Shown one piece after another: positions 1 through 6,677 of a DNA stretch of 64,000 nt. Where the stretch lies: contig NZ_VMNK01000016.1 in NCBI RefSeq assembly GCF_007625155.1, positions 35,653 through 99,652 of the forward strand, given 5' to 3'. Origin of the DNA: Denitromonas halophila. Lineage in GTDB: Bacteria > Pseudomonadota > Gammaproteobacteria > Burkholderiales > Rhodocyclaceae. Each line of letters begins with the position of its first letter. Position 1 is the stretch's first letter. Under the pieces are notes generated by a model, which ran no database searches, was not told where the DNA came from, and saw nothing but the letters and a program-made list of their open reading frames with translations. The translations under genes and the position numbers were made by a program.

Positions 1-491
1 TGCTGGTGACCAATCTGTTCGACAACTCCTTCACTGGCCCGCAGTTCGCTTCCTTGTACCGCAGTCGCTGGCGCATCGAGGAGGCCTTCAAGCGAATCAA
101 GGCACGCTTACAGGTCGAGAACTGGAGTGGTGTGCTGCCGCACACCGTTGAGCAGGATTTCTATGCCTCATTGGTGCGCCACAACTGCGCCGCCGTCATG
201 GCCATGGCCGTCCGGCCTGAGGAGAACGGTTTGGAACCTCCAGCCCCTGACGCCAAGGGATGGCGCAGCCGGATCAATCGCACGCTGGTGCTCAAGAGCT
301 TGCGCCACTTCCTGCCCCGTTTGCTGTTATCGCTTGATCCGCACACCCTTCTACTGCACCTGATCGAGCGCCTTCGCGCCCCTTCGGCCATCGAACGAAC
401 ACGGCCCGACCGCCGCGCCCCACGCAACAAGGGCGTGCGCATCGCAGGGTTCCATTTCGCATACAAGGCGGCTTAACTTAATGGCATTGAC
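1..491 (+). mobile_element. Right end of an IS4-family insertion sequence (left part outside window)
   Basis: The segment holds the C-terminal part of a transposase followed by about 15 bases reading CTTAACTTAATGGCATTGAC up to the first cassette core site at 492. That tail is probably the terminal inverted repeat of the element, but the other end is outside the window so neither the repeat nor a target duplication can be confirmed. The element abuts the first integron cassette directly, so it has probably removed or displaced whatever lay to the left, such as an attI site, an integrase or more cassettes. Confidence 0.7.
3..476 (+). CDS. IS4-family transposase, C-terminal fragment (cut by window edge)
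   Basis: The reading frame is open to the left edge, so the gene begins outside the window; the GTG at 6 is internal. The visible protein carries the Y-(2)-R-(3)-E-(6)-K signature of IS4-type DDE transposases within YRSRWRIEEAFKRIK, where the glutamate is the third catalytic acidic residue. The preceding TNLFD stretch fits the strand before this helix in the RNase H-like fold. The frame ends normally at a TAA with no sign of internal damage, so the element could be active. It would catalyse cut-and-paste transposition of its own IS. Confidence 0.85.
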   Translation: MVTNLFDNSFTGPQFASLYRSRWRIEEAFKRIKARLQVENWSGVLPHTVEQDFYASLVRHNCAAVMAMAVRPEENGLEPPAPDAKGWRSRINRTLVLKSLRHFLPRLLLSLDPHTLLLHLIERLRAPSAIERTRPDRRAPRNKGVRIAGFHFAYKAA

Positions 492-501
492 GTTAGCCTG
501 C

Positions 502-1017
502 ATGCGATTCGGCAATACTTCCACCTTCGCAATTGATTGCGTACATGAAGCCATTCCAAACGAACGGGGATGGGTTTTTGGCCGTATGTGCATTTGGGCT
601 GGCGGGCTGCAACTAGGTGATTTCGAAGAACCATCGTGCATGCTCAATGTTACTGGCGGCCATCTTGAGGGTGTGATGGGAAGGCTTCAGGCTCTGGAGG
701 AGCCATCATTCGAAGATTTGACGCATGCCCAGTTGTACGAGCTACTCGATAGGGCCATCTACTGCGATGACGACAGAACACCCGCCCAGGTGGCCGCAGA
801 TGCGGAGAGGTACTTCAAGTTTGACCTCCTCACAAATGGGGGCGAGTCATTTGATAGATTCAAATCTTTCATCGCCATAGCGAATGGTCAGGTTCGAATA
901 CTCTTCACTGAGTTGTCGTCAGAGCCGGTTGGCGTGTGCGTGGACTTGGCTGAGTTTGTAGCAACCGTCACAGCATTCCTTGGCTGGCTAAAGGTGGAGG
1001 CAAAGAATGCCGGCTAA
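502..1017 (+). CDS. Imm42-like immunity protein (integron cassette 1)
   Basis: The chosen ATG at 502 gives a 171-residue protein starting MRFGNTSTFAID; an in-frame ATG at 481 lies upstream of the cassette core and is less likely. The N-terminal pattern (short strand, FAID, a WVFGRMCIW strand, then GDFEEPSCML) and the later FDLLTNGGESFD resemble the Imm42 family of polymorphic-toxin immunity proteins; this is recognition by eye, not a search. Such proteins neutralise a cognate toxin in the cytoplasm. No toxin is next to it, so it would be an orphan immunity gene. The TAA stop lies inside the R'' box of attC, typical for a cassette gene. Confidence 0.6.
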   Translation: MRFGNTSTFAIDCVHEAIPNERGWVFGRMCIWAGGLQLGDFEEPSCMLNVTGGHLEGVMGRLQALEEPSFEDLTHAQLYELLDRAIYCDDDRTPAQVAADAERYFKFDLLTNGGESFDRFKSFIAIANGQVRILFTELSSEPVGVCVDLAEFVATVTAFLGWLKVEAKNAG

Positions 1018-1101
1018 CCAGTCCGTCAACGGGACGCCAAAATGCTGCGCATTTTGGTTCCCTCCGCTGCGCTCCGGCGCCCGTTACGTCCAACGTTGGG
1101 C
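1012..1101 (+). repeat. attC site of cassette 1
   Basis: R'' is GGCTAAC at 1012-1018 and R' is GTTGGGC at 1095-1101. Between them lie L''-like TCCGTCAACGGGACGCC and L'-like GGCGCCCGTTACGTCCAAC arms, plus an inner AAAATGCTGCGCATTTT hairpin. The length of about 90 bases and the arm layout fit a folded single-stranded attC recombination site. Confidence 0.88.
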
Positions 1102-1107
1102 ATCAAT

Positions 1108-1419
1108 ATGAGCAAACCATGGACCGAGCGTCACGGAGGTCTTTGGCTCAACCGAGCGCGGACATCCGACAAGCTCGTGGCGGAGGAGTACGACGAGAAG
1201 CACGAAGCATTTACGTTGATCTGGCAGCGCGCTTCTGATGGTCATTTCCAGGTCGAGTATCTGATCAAAGGTAAAGAGCATCGTGACCCACAATGGTCTT
1301 TGCCCTTCTGGGGAAACATTGCCGGTCAAGGAATCTTCGGAACGCTGGGCGACGCGCAGGCACATTTGAAAGCAGTTGCCGCTGAACCTCACCGGAGGGT
1401 TGCTGATGCCCAACAATAG
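1108..1419 (+). CDS. Hypothetical protein (integron cassette 2)
   Basis: A 103-residue soluble protein of unknown function starting MSKPWTERHGG. The ATG at 1108 is seven bases after the attC R' box; the longer frame from 1042 would begin inside the attC and is rejected. The sequence has mixed charge, no signal peptide, no membrane segment and no motif I can name. The stop TAG at 1417-1419 lies just after the R'' box of its attC. No clear Shine-Dalgarno sequence is present, so expression may depend on read-through from upstream. Confidence 0.65.
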   Translation: MSKPWTERHGGLWLNRARTSDKLVAEEYDEKHEAFTLIWQRASDGHFQVEYLIKGKEHRDPQWSLPFWGNIAGQGIFGTLGDAQAHLKAVAAEPHRRVADAQQ

Positions 1420-1480
1420 CTTCCAGCCGACCGGCCACTCGCTGCGCTCGCGGCCGCCGGCTGAAGCTCGGCGTTAGGGC
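1408..1480 (+). repeat. attC site of cassette 2
   Basis: R'' GCCCAAC at 1408-1414 pairs with the start of the same cassette (GTTGGGC at 1095). R' is GTTAGGG(C) at 1473-1480. The inner arms AGCTTCCAGCCG and CGGCTGAAGCT are inverted, with GGCCACTCGCTGCGCTCGCGGCC forming the tip. Length is about 72 bases. Confidence 0.88.
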
Positions 1481-1489
1481 TTATCCCAG

Positions 1490-1822
1490 ATGACATTTGG
1501 CACTCAAAAATATTTGCCTCTTGTTTTTGGGGCGTTATCCATCATTAGCGCGGCCTTACTGCTCTTCATTATGTTCAAGGCTGGGTGTGCTGGCGACTCA
1601 AAAGGCGGCTCACTCGGTGATCCTGTTCGCGCCCTGCAATTAGAAAGTTTTGGCCTGCTTCCTTTGTTTCTCAGCGCGGCTTCTGGTGGTGCTGCAATCG
1701 GCTTGATGTCAAAATCAATCCATCGTGTTGCACATGGGCTGGGCTTCGCATTGTTCATGCTCTTTTGCTTATGGTTGGCTAGTATGCAATTCGAGATTGA
1801 GGGCGTTCAATCATGCTTCTAG
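1490..1822 (+). CDS. Small integral membrane protein (integron cassette 3)
   Basis: A 110-residue protein with about three hydrophobic segments: around residues 10-29, 53-72 and 83-101. There are cysteines near residues 33 and 109. The ATG at 1490 is about 16 bases after the attC core and no strong ribosome-binding site is visible. Small multi-pass membrane proteins of unknown role are common in integron cassettes. No family recognised. Confidence 0.65.
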   Translation: MTFGTQKYLPLVFGALSIISAALLLFIMFKAGCAGDSKGGSLGDPVRALQLESFGLLPLFLSAASGGAAIGLMSKSIHRVAHGLGFALFMLFCLWLASMQFEIEGVQSCF

Positions 1823-1880
1823 CCCTAACCTTACATTCGAGAGGGACTGGCTACGCCAGCCCCTCAATTCAACGTTATAA
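1823..1880 (+). repeat. attC site of cassette 3 (short)
   Basis: R'' (G)CCCTAAC at 1822-1829 is the reverse complement of the start of this cassette (GTTAGGGC at 1473). The body is a good hairpin, GAGGGACTGGC TAC GCCAGCCCCTC. R' is GTTATAA at 1874-1880, a weak match to GTTRRRY, but it is matched by the R'' box of the next attC. At 58 bases this is the shortest attC in the array. Confidence 0.78.
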
Positions 1881-2234
1881 AGCTCTAGAAGTTTACATTG
1901 TTATAAACAAGGTCTGCAGTAGCATTTAGTTAAACGTACTTTTAACCTATCGCAGCAGTTAGTAAATAATAAAATTTGGCATCGGAGGCTTCGCATTCGG
2001 TGCTAATGAGTAAAAAATAAATTATCGGTAACTTTCGTGTTCTATTGTGGGTTGCCACTAAGTGAGTGCAAGCAATCGTTAACTTTAGTATTCTTACATT
2101 CGTAATATTAACCAGCAACGTGTCATTTAAGGCCGCTGTTATAACAAGGCGCTAAACCGGATTGCTAAAAGCGTCATTTCTTTTGCAAAAAAACGCAAAA
2201 GAACTGCCACTTCCAGCAACAGGTTAGCTTAGCG
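1875..2234 (+). other. ORF-less integron cassette 4
   Basis: This AT-rich 360-base cassette has no open frame of useful length on either strand; the few ATG codons run into stops within a handful of codons. It starts TTATAA and its own R'' box is TTATAAC at 2139-2145, so it is a complete cassette and not decayed spacer by this criterion. Cassettes without ORFs are known to carry promoters or small RNAs in some arrays, but I cannot identify a convincing promoter or RNA here. Confidence 0.6.
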
Positions 2235-2240
2235 TTAGCC
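2139..2240 (+). repeat. attC site of cassette 4
   Basis: R'' TTATAAC at 2139-2145 and R' GTTAGCC at 2234-2240 bound about 100 bases. Outer arms GGCGCTAAACC and GGTTAGCTTAGCG are imperfect inverted repeats, and the centre TTCTTTTGC(aaaaaaac)GCAAAAGAA is a perfect nine-base stem. Confidence 0.75.
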
Positions 2241-2257
2241 GTCATTAATTAGATCCA

Positions 2258-2596
2258 ATGGCTTCTCTCTACCTCCAACTTGCGCTACTCCTGGGCCTTC
2301 CGGCTATTTATGTCTTGGCAGCTTTAGTCTTTGCCTGGCCGGGCCTCAACAGGCCATGGCTATTCGTCGCCGCCAGCGTTATCTTCCTTTACGTTACATA
2401 TTTCTGTGTGCTCTATCTCGTAACTCCGCAGGGCGGGGGCTACTTTTTGGAGCAATCACAAAGTGGCAGCCCCAGCAAAGAACAAGGCGGCGAGGTGATT
2501 TCGTTCTTCTTGCAACCGTATCTCAAGCCCATGCTTCTGTTTTCGTGTTTAGCGCTTCCGCTGCTCTGGGGCGCCATAAAGTTGTTTCGCCGCTAG
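2258..2596 (+). CDS. Small integral membrane protein (integron cassette 5)
   Basis: A 112-residue protein with hydrophobic segments at about residues 4-26, 33-55 and 88-109, and a polar loop containing a GSPSKEQGG stretch between the second and third. The ATG at 2258 lies about 18 bases after the attC core. The stop is just before attC 5. No family recognised. A different-frame ORF at 2356-2721 runs through the attC and is not supported. Confidence 0.65.
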   Translation: MASLYLQLALLLGLPAIYVLAALVFAWPGLNRPWLFVAASVIFLYVTYFCVLYLVTPQGGGYFLEQSQSGSPSKEQGGEVISFFLQPYLKPMLLFSCLALPLLWGAIKLFRR

Positions 2597-2614
2597 CTAT
2601 GGCTTCCACAGTGC

Positions 2615-2696
2615 CGGCTAACATTGCGGTCAAAGCCGCTCCCTCCGGTCGCTGGACGTCCCGCAAGCGGGCCGCCCTTTACCTAAAACGTTCGGC
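2615..2696 (+). repeat. attC site of cassette 5
   Basis: R'' CGGCTAAC at 2615-2622 matches the cassette start (GTTAGCCG at 2234). R' is GTTCGGC at 2690-2696. The L'' region TGCGGTCAAAGCCGC and the L' region GCCGCCCTTTACCTAAAAC have the classical attC look, with a central CGTCCCGCAAGCGGG stem. Confidence 0.87.
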
Positions 2697-2742
2697 GCCA
2701 GACAATGGGGACAATTTTTGATCACTTACCGGGGAAAAATTA

Positions 2743-3111
2743 ATGAAAAACTTCGAAGCAATTCACGATTTTGGCGATGAATGGAGAGGATCTGAAAACT
2801 TTGAGGTTTCAGAAGTTGGGCACTACTTATTTTCTGCATGGGTTACTTATAAATCACCGGAATATGGGACGCAGAGAGAAAGTTGCATAGTTCATATATT
2901 TAGAAATGGAATGCAAGATGGAGAAATAGACATCCATTCAAGTGGCGAACTGCAAAACGAAACTCACCACCTAGGTTTTTCTCCGAAATGGCAAAAATAT
3001 AAGTTCTCAAAGGACGATGGCGCCTTTGTTGTTCTCGGCGCCTCCCCAAAAATGGGCGGCGAATATACTGTGAGGATTATTCCAAATAGCAAAAAGGCAA
3101 GCTTCCGCTAA
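2743..3111 (+). CDS. Hypothetical protein (integron cassette 6)
   Basis: A 122-residue soluble protein of unknown function, clearly more AT-rich than its surroundings, with alternating hydrophobic residues suggesting a beta-sandwich (for example HYLFSAWVTYK and CIVHIFRNG). No signal peptide or membrane segment is seen. A purine-rich GGGGAAAAA precedes the ATG at 2743. The gene ends 16 bases before its attC R'' box. Composition points to recent acquisition from a lower-GC source. Confidence 0.65.
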   Translation: MKNFEAIHDFGDEWRGSENFEVSEVGHYLFSAWVTYKSPEYGTQRESCIVHIFRNGMQDGEIDIHSSGELQNETHHLGFSPKWQKYKFSKDDGAFVVLGASPKMGGEYTVRIIPNSKKASFR

Positions 3112-3127
3112 TTGTGCGAGGCATGTC

Positions 3128-3205
3128 GCCTAACACTGCGGTCAAGGCCGCTCCCTTCGGTCGCTGGACGCTGCGCGATAAAGCTCCGCGCAGCAACTGC
3201 GCCAG
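3128..3205 (+). repeat. Truncated attC site of cassette 6
   Basis: R'' GCCTAAC at 3128-3134 is followed by an arm nearly identical to attC 5 (ACTGCGGTCAAGGCCGCTCC, then TCGCTGGACG) and a central GCTGCGCG/CGCGCAGC stem. The expected L' and R' boxes are missing; the sequence changes near 3195-3205 to CAGGGTCAGGTCTTGAAAT. The array therefore ends in a broken attC that could not serve as a normal site. Confidence 0.8.
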
Positions 3206-3348
3206 GGTCAGGTCTTGAAATACGACATTTTCATCGAGCCGTTCTTTTGAAGTTGTGCCAGCGAGGTTGAATTCAACAAGCGGCGAGCAGCACAAAACAT
3301 GCGTTTGACATTTTCAATGAAAGCGTTACGCTTCACCTCTGGTCCCAA

Positions 3349-3825
3349 ATGCAGAGCGTCGAAGATATGTTTCATTGCACGTTCAAACTCAACGATGAAG
3401 CACTGAGCATGTTCAAGGTCGGGGCCCTCGCGCTCCCGGCTTTCTCTGGCCTCGGCACAGCTGCAAACAACCGCGCCAAGGCCTGCACGGTGGGCGTCGG
3501 CCCGATCCCGCCTGGCACCTACTACATCTTCGACCGCGAGTCCGGCGGCCTGCTCGGTCCGCTCAGAGACTTCTTTACGGGTCGGGACGATTGGTTTGCG
3601 CTGTACGCCGTAGATGGCCGCATTGACGACGAAACCTTTTGCGACGCGGTCAAACGCGGCAATTTCCGACTGCACCCGAAAGGACGACTTGGACGAAGCG
3701 AAGGCTGCGTGGTGATTGACCGTGCCGCAGACTACGTCCATCTACGCAGCCTGCTCAAAAGCGCTCGCCCACAAGCGGTGCCTGGCGCTTCCGTGCAGGC
3801 TTATGGCAGCTTGGTGGTGGCATGA
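3349..3825 (+). CDS. Tlde1-family (DUF2778) peptidoglycan-targeting toxin
   Basis: Member of the DUF2778 family, whose studied members (Tlde1 of Salmonella) are type VI secretion effectors acting as L,D-carboxypeptidase/transpeptidases in the target periplasm. The protein shows the family landmarks in order: a CTFKLN start, LPAFSG, GPIPPGTYYIFDRESGG, and the catalytic HPKGRLGRSEGC with His and Cys at residues 109 and 120. Frame opens after a stop at 3319, so only the ATGs at 3349 and 3367 are possible; 3367 (MFHCTF) matches the family's usual start better. It overlaps the next gene by four bases. No VgrG, PAAR or T6SS structural gene is in the window. Confidence 0.82.
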   Translation: MQSVEDMFHCTFKLNDEALSMFKVGALALPAFSGLGTAANNRAKACTVGVGPIPPGTYYIFDRESGGLLGPLRDFFTGRDDWFALYAVDGRIDDETFCDAVKRGNFRLHPKGRLGRSEGCVVIDRAADYVHLRSLLKSARPQAVPGASVQAYGSLVVA

Positions 3826-4073
3826 AACCCAGCACGATCGCCACCATGAGCTCGGCCACACTGGCACTCACCTATGTACAGATGCGTTTGTGGCTTGCCA
3901 GTGATTGGTCGGAGGCAACCTGGAGCTGGATCAACGCCCGACTATCTGATGGCGCTGATCCCGGCCTGGCGTCTGATGTCGAGCTGATTGCCGCACTTAT
4001 CTGCACGCTTACGGTGTCACTGGCGGTGGTGTTGGGCGCCCGTATCCTGCTTGGCGGACGCCAAAAAAAATAA
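3822..4073 (+). CDS. Small membrane protein, candidate immunity partner of the Tlde1-like toxin
   Basis: An 83-residue protein whose ATG overlaps the toxin stop as ATGA, implying translational coupling. It has one clear hydrophobic segment near the C-terminus (about residues 53-76), ending in a short basic GGRQKK tail, and a Trp-rich amphipathic middle. Position and membrane location suit an inner-membrane immunity factor against a periplasmic toxin, but known Tldi1 proteins are not recognisably similar, so the role is inferred from context only. Confidence 0.5.
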   Translation: MKPSTIATMSSATLALTYVQMRLWLASDWSEATWSWINARLSDGADPGLASDVELIAALICTLTVSLAVVLGARILLGGRQKK

Positions 4074-4281
4074 CGACCCGCACGGGGCGACTGAATAGCT
4101 GGACGCGTCTCGTGATTTCGCATCCCCCACCGCGCCCTTCGTCGCACCCTGATACAAAACCAATCGCACTGATGCTGCATCGCAACATCGATTGCCTGTA
4201 GTGTGTGTACCGTTCATTCACCCACTTCCTGATGCCTGCGCACGCATCCGTGCCAGCGGAGCTGACGGAAAGGAGGTCGAT

Positions 4282-5343
4282 ATGCGGATCAAACCCTTCT
4301 CTAAAAGAAAGACCATCAGCCTGGCCTTGCAGGGCGGTGGCGCGCACGGGGCGTTTACCTGGGGCGTGCTCGATTACCTACTCGAAGCCGGCCAGCTCGA
4401 TTTCGACGCGGTGAGCGGAACCAGCGCGGGCGCGATGAACGCGGCGGTGCTGGCGCAGGGGCTGATGGCGGGCGGGCCCGACGGGGCGCGTGAGGCGCTG
4501 GCGGCTTTCTGGAAGGCGGTGGCCAGCAGCGTGCCTTTTGATGTCACGGTGCGCACGCTCGATGGCGACAGCGGCACCCTGGCGCCGGCGATGAAAATGA
4601 TGATGATGTGGGCGAGTTTCTTTTCGCCCTACGAACTCAACCCGTTTGACCACAACCCCTTGCGCGACGTGGTGACGAAGCAGATTGACTTCGAACGCCT
4701 GCGGCGCGAGAGCCCGCTGCGCTTGTTCATTGCTGCCACCGAGGCTAACACGGGCCGTCTGCGGCTGTTTCGTGAGCGGGAACTGACCGCCGACGCCCTG
4801 CTCGCCTCGGCCTGCCTGCCGTCGGTGCATCACAGCATCGAGATCGATGGCGAGCACTACTGGGACGGCGGTTTCGCGGCCAATCCAGCGGTGTTCCCGT
4901 TGTTCTACACGGGCAAGAGCCGCGACATCCTGCTGGTGCTGATCAACCCCATGCGCCACAGCAAGACGCCGCGCAGCGCCGATGAGATCCGCACGCGCAG
5001 TATGGAGCTTGGCTTCAGTGCGAACTTTCTGCGCGAGATGCGCATGTTTGCGCATGCCCGCGAGTTTGCCGAACAGCAGCCGTGGTGGTCGCGCGGCCGG
5101 CTGGAGCGTCGCCTGCTGTCGACCAATTTCCATCTGATTGAAGCTTCGGAGGTGATGAGCCAGTTGTCGTCGGAATCCAAGCTGTCGGCAAGCGGGTCAT
5201 TTCTCGAGCTGCTGCGCGATCTGGGCCGCGAGCGTGCTCAGCAGTGGCACGCAGAATCGGGCCACCATGTTGGCGAGCGCCCATCGGTCGAGGTGGCCGG
5301 CCTGTTCGGTGCCCGTCCGAGCGCCGCGGAGATTCGCCCGTGA
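4282..5343 (+). CDS. Patatin-like phospholipase
   Basis: A 353-residue serine lipase of the patatin family, which uses a Ser-Asp dyad to hydrolyse acyl esters of phospholipids or other lipids. The oxyanion-hole motif GGGAHG is at residues 18-23, the nucleophile in GTSAG with Ser48, and the catalytic Asp in DGG at residue 195. The start at 4282 is chosen because it follows AAGGAGG with good spacing and places the fold directly at the N-terminus; longer frames add only low-complexity leader. No signal peptide or membrane segment is seen, so it is probably cytoplasmic. Confidence 0.9.
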   Translation: MRIKPFSKRKTISLALQGGGAHGAFTWGVLDYLLEAGQLDFDAVSGTSAGAMNAAVLAQGLMAGGPDGAREALAAFWKAVASSVPFDVTVRTLDGDSGTLAPAMKMMMMWASFFSPYELNPFDHNPLRDVVTKQIDFERLRRESPLRLFIAATEANTGRLRLFRERELTADALLASACLPSVHHSIEIDGEHYWDGGFAANPAVFPLFYTGKSRDILLVLINPMRHSKTPRSADEIRTRSMELGFSANFLREMRMFAHAREFAEQQPWWSRGRLERRLLSTNFHLIEASEVMSQLSSESKLSASGSFLELLRDLGRERAQQWHAESGHHVGERPSVEVAGLFGARPSAAEIRP

Positions 5344-5487
5344 CGCACGCGTAGCGACTGTCTTCTGGTGGTGGCAGCTCGGCAGGGCTGCGGCGCTTCA
5401 ACAATTGGTGGCGCACCACTAGAATGGACTCACGATTTCGTTCGCCCCCCCAGCCTACGAGACCTCCGCGCACGATCGAACACGGAC

Positions 5488-5817
5488 ATGAGAGACATTC
5501 GCGAATCCGACTGGAAGGTGCTGCGCCGCTTGCATCCGCTGGCGCTGGATCGCTATTGCGAGCGGACGCTCGGAGAATGCGTTCAGATCGCGACAGGTGG
5601 CGCTGAATCGGCCCACGCGCGGTATCTGGCGCTCTACCGTTTGGTGCAAGCGCGCGACAAGACGCTGGGGATGGCCTTCGATAACCCGCGCCGCTCGACC
5701 GCGATCATGACGCTGATCAGCCTGGCCCGGCTGGATCTGCTGACGGCGTCCGAGCTTGACGCACTGAGCGACGAAACCCGGGAAGCGATCCTCCGGGCGC
5801 TGGAGCCGCTGGACTAG
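5488..5817 (+). CDS. Conserved hypothetical protein
   Basis: A 109-residue, helix-rich soluble protein beginning MRDIRESDWKVLRRL. It looks like a small family I have seen uncharacterised in Pseudomonas and betaproteobacteria, with a FDNPRRSTA segment in the middle. No catalytic motif or membrane segment. The start at 5488 is preferred because the conserved-looking IRESDWKVLR segment begins there; upstream codons look non-coding. It lies 144 bases after the patatin gene on the same strand. Confidence 0.6.
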   Translation: MRDIRESDWKVLRRLHPLALDRYCERTLGECVQIATGGAESAHARYLALYRLVQARDKTLGMAFDNPRRSTAIMTLISLARLDLLTASELDALSDETREAILRALEPLD

Positions 5818-6170
5818 CGACATCGACGACCCGGTTCTGTAGTCGCAAACGCCCGGATTTCGCCGCAGGGATTTCGGGACGCTTGCCGCCGGCTCAACGA
5901 TGATTTGATCCATGCCGACGGCGCGCAGGACGGTGGCATTGAGCGGACGGAAGCGAGTATGGTTGCTTGAACGGATACGCTGCGGTGCGTACCACGCCGG
6001 CAACCCGGTTGAGGCAGGTCGACACGCGGGTGGGCGTCTGGCGGCCAACCCACGCAAGGGGTAGTGCGCCTTGCCTTACTCGATGAGCGACCGTATCAAG
6101 TATTTAATTAGACATTTGGCAGACTATCCAGGCCCTCCCCTTTTTCGGCAATCCGAAGTACCCCAGCCCA
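5818..6170. other. Intergenic stretch with no recognisable gene
   Basis: About 350 bases without a supported gene. Open frames exist on both strands because of the high GC content, but none gives a recognisable protein or has a ribosome-binding site. Bases 5820-6070 are GC-rich and gene-like in composition, so they may be a decayed coding fragment; the last 100 bases are more AT-rich and would hold the promoter of the acetyltransferase gene. Confidence 0.4.
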
Positions 6171-6677
6171 ATGAATCTGATATTGATCCGCCTGAGCGAC
6201 GTCAGGCTTTCCGACATCGTAGCGTTGCACAACGACCCCGACGTCCTGCGCCACATGCCGCTCGCGGGTGCGGTGTTCGATGAAGCCGCATGTCGACAAT
6301 GGGTCGAGGGCAAGGAGCATCAGTGGGTACGCAATGGCTATGGGCCTTGGGGTCTGCAGATCGATGGCGAGTTCGCGGGATGGGGCGGGTTCCAGGACGA
6401 GCGAGGCGATGCGGATTTCGCGTTGGTGCTGTCTCCGCGGCATTGGGGGCACGGGCGGGCCATCTATCAGGTGTTCATCAAGATGGCGTTCGAGGACCTG
6501 GGCCTTGCGTCCATCACGGCGCTTCTTCCGCCGAGCAGACGCCGTGCAAACGGTTTGCGCCGTTTGGGGTTTGAGGCGGATGGCGTGGTAGACATTGCCG
6601 GCGCGGTATTTCAGCGGTATCGGCTTTGGGCGCCAGCGTATGTTGCCGAACATGTCGCGAAGAACACGCCGCGCTGA
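6171..6677 (+). CDS. GNAT-family N-acetyltransferase
   Basis: A 168-residue member of the RimJ/RimL-like (Acetyltransf_3) branch, which transfers an acetyl group from acetyl-CoA to an amine. Recognisable pieces are the N-terminal LSDIVALHNDPDVLRHM, a central WGLQIDGEFAGWGGF strand pair, SPRHWGHG leading to the acetyl-CoA pyrophosphate loop, and GLRRLGFEADG near the end. The canonical Q/RxxGxG/A loop is atypical (RHWGHGRA). Substrate unknown. The ATG at 6171 is the first in frame. Confidence 0.78.
   Translation: MNLILIRLSDVRLSDIVALHNDPDVLRHMPLAGAVFDEAACRQWVEGKEHQWVRNGYGPWGLQIDGEFAGWGGFQDERGDADFALVLSPRHWGHGRAIYQVFIKMAFEDLGLASITALLPPSRRRANGLRRLGFEADGVVDIAGAVFQRYRLWAPAYVAEHVAKNTPR

Larger units (their letters stand above)
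492..3205 (+). mobile_element. Integrase-less integron cassette array (CALIN), six cassettes
   Basis: Cassette boundaries, taken at the G/TT cleavage point, are 493-1095, 1096-1473, 1474-1874, 1875-2234, 2235-2690 and 2691 to about 3200. The start of each of the first five cassettes (TTAGCC, TTGGGC, TTAGGGC, TTATAA, TTAGCCG) is the reverse complement of the R'' box of its own downstream attC (GGCTAAC, GCCCAAC, GCCCTAAC, TTATAAC, CGGCTAAC). All ORFs point the same way and stop at or just before the attC. No tyrosine integrase or attI is visible; the left end abuts an IS and the last attC is truncated. Composition is more AT-rich and variable than the flanking chromosome. Confidence 0.88.

Noticed and set aside
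1890..1935. Possible promoter in cassette 4 (TTTACA and TATAAA-like boxes)
   Set aside because: The two elements overlap or have wrong spacing, and AT-rich sequence gives such matches often. Not called as a promoter.
2356..2721. Second plus frame overlapping the cassette 5 gene
   Set aside because: It runs through attC 5 and past the cassette boundary, has no family resemblance and is out of frame with the membrane-protein gene.
3208..3741. Minus-strand open frame of 177 codons opposite the Tlde1-like gene
   Set aside because: The plus-strand frame has clear DUF2778 motifs in order; the antisense frame has none and exists because of GC-rich codons. Only its last 40 codons, upstream of the toxin gene, might be a remnant.
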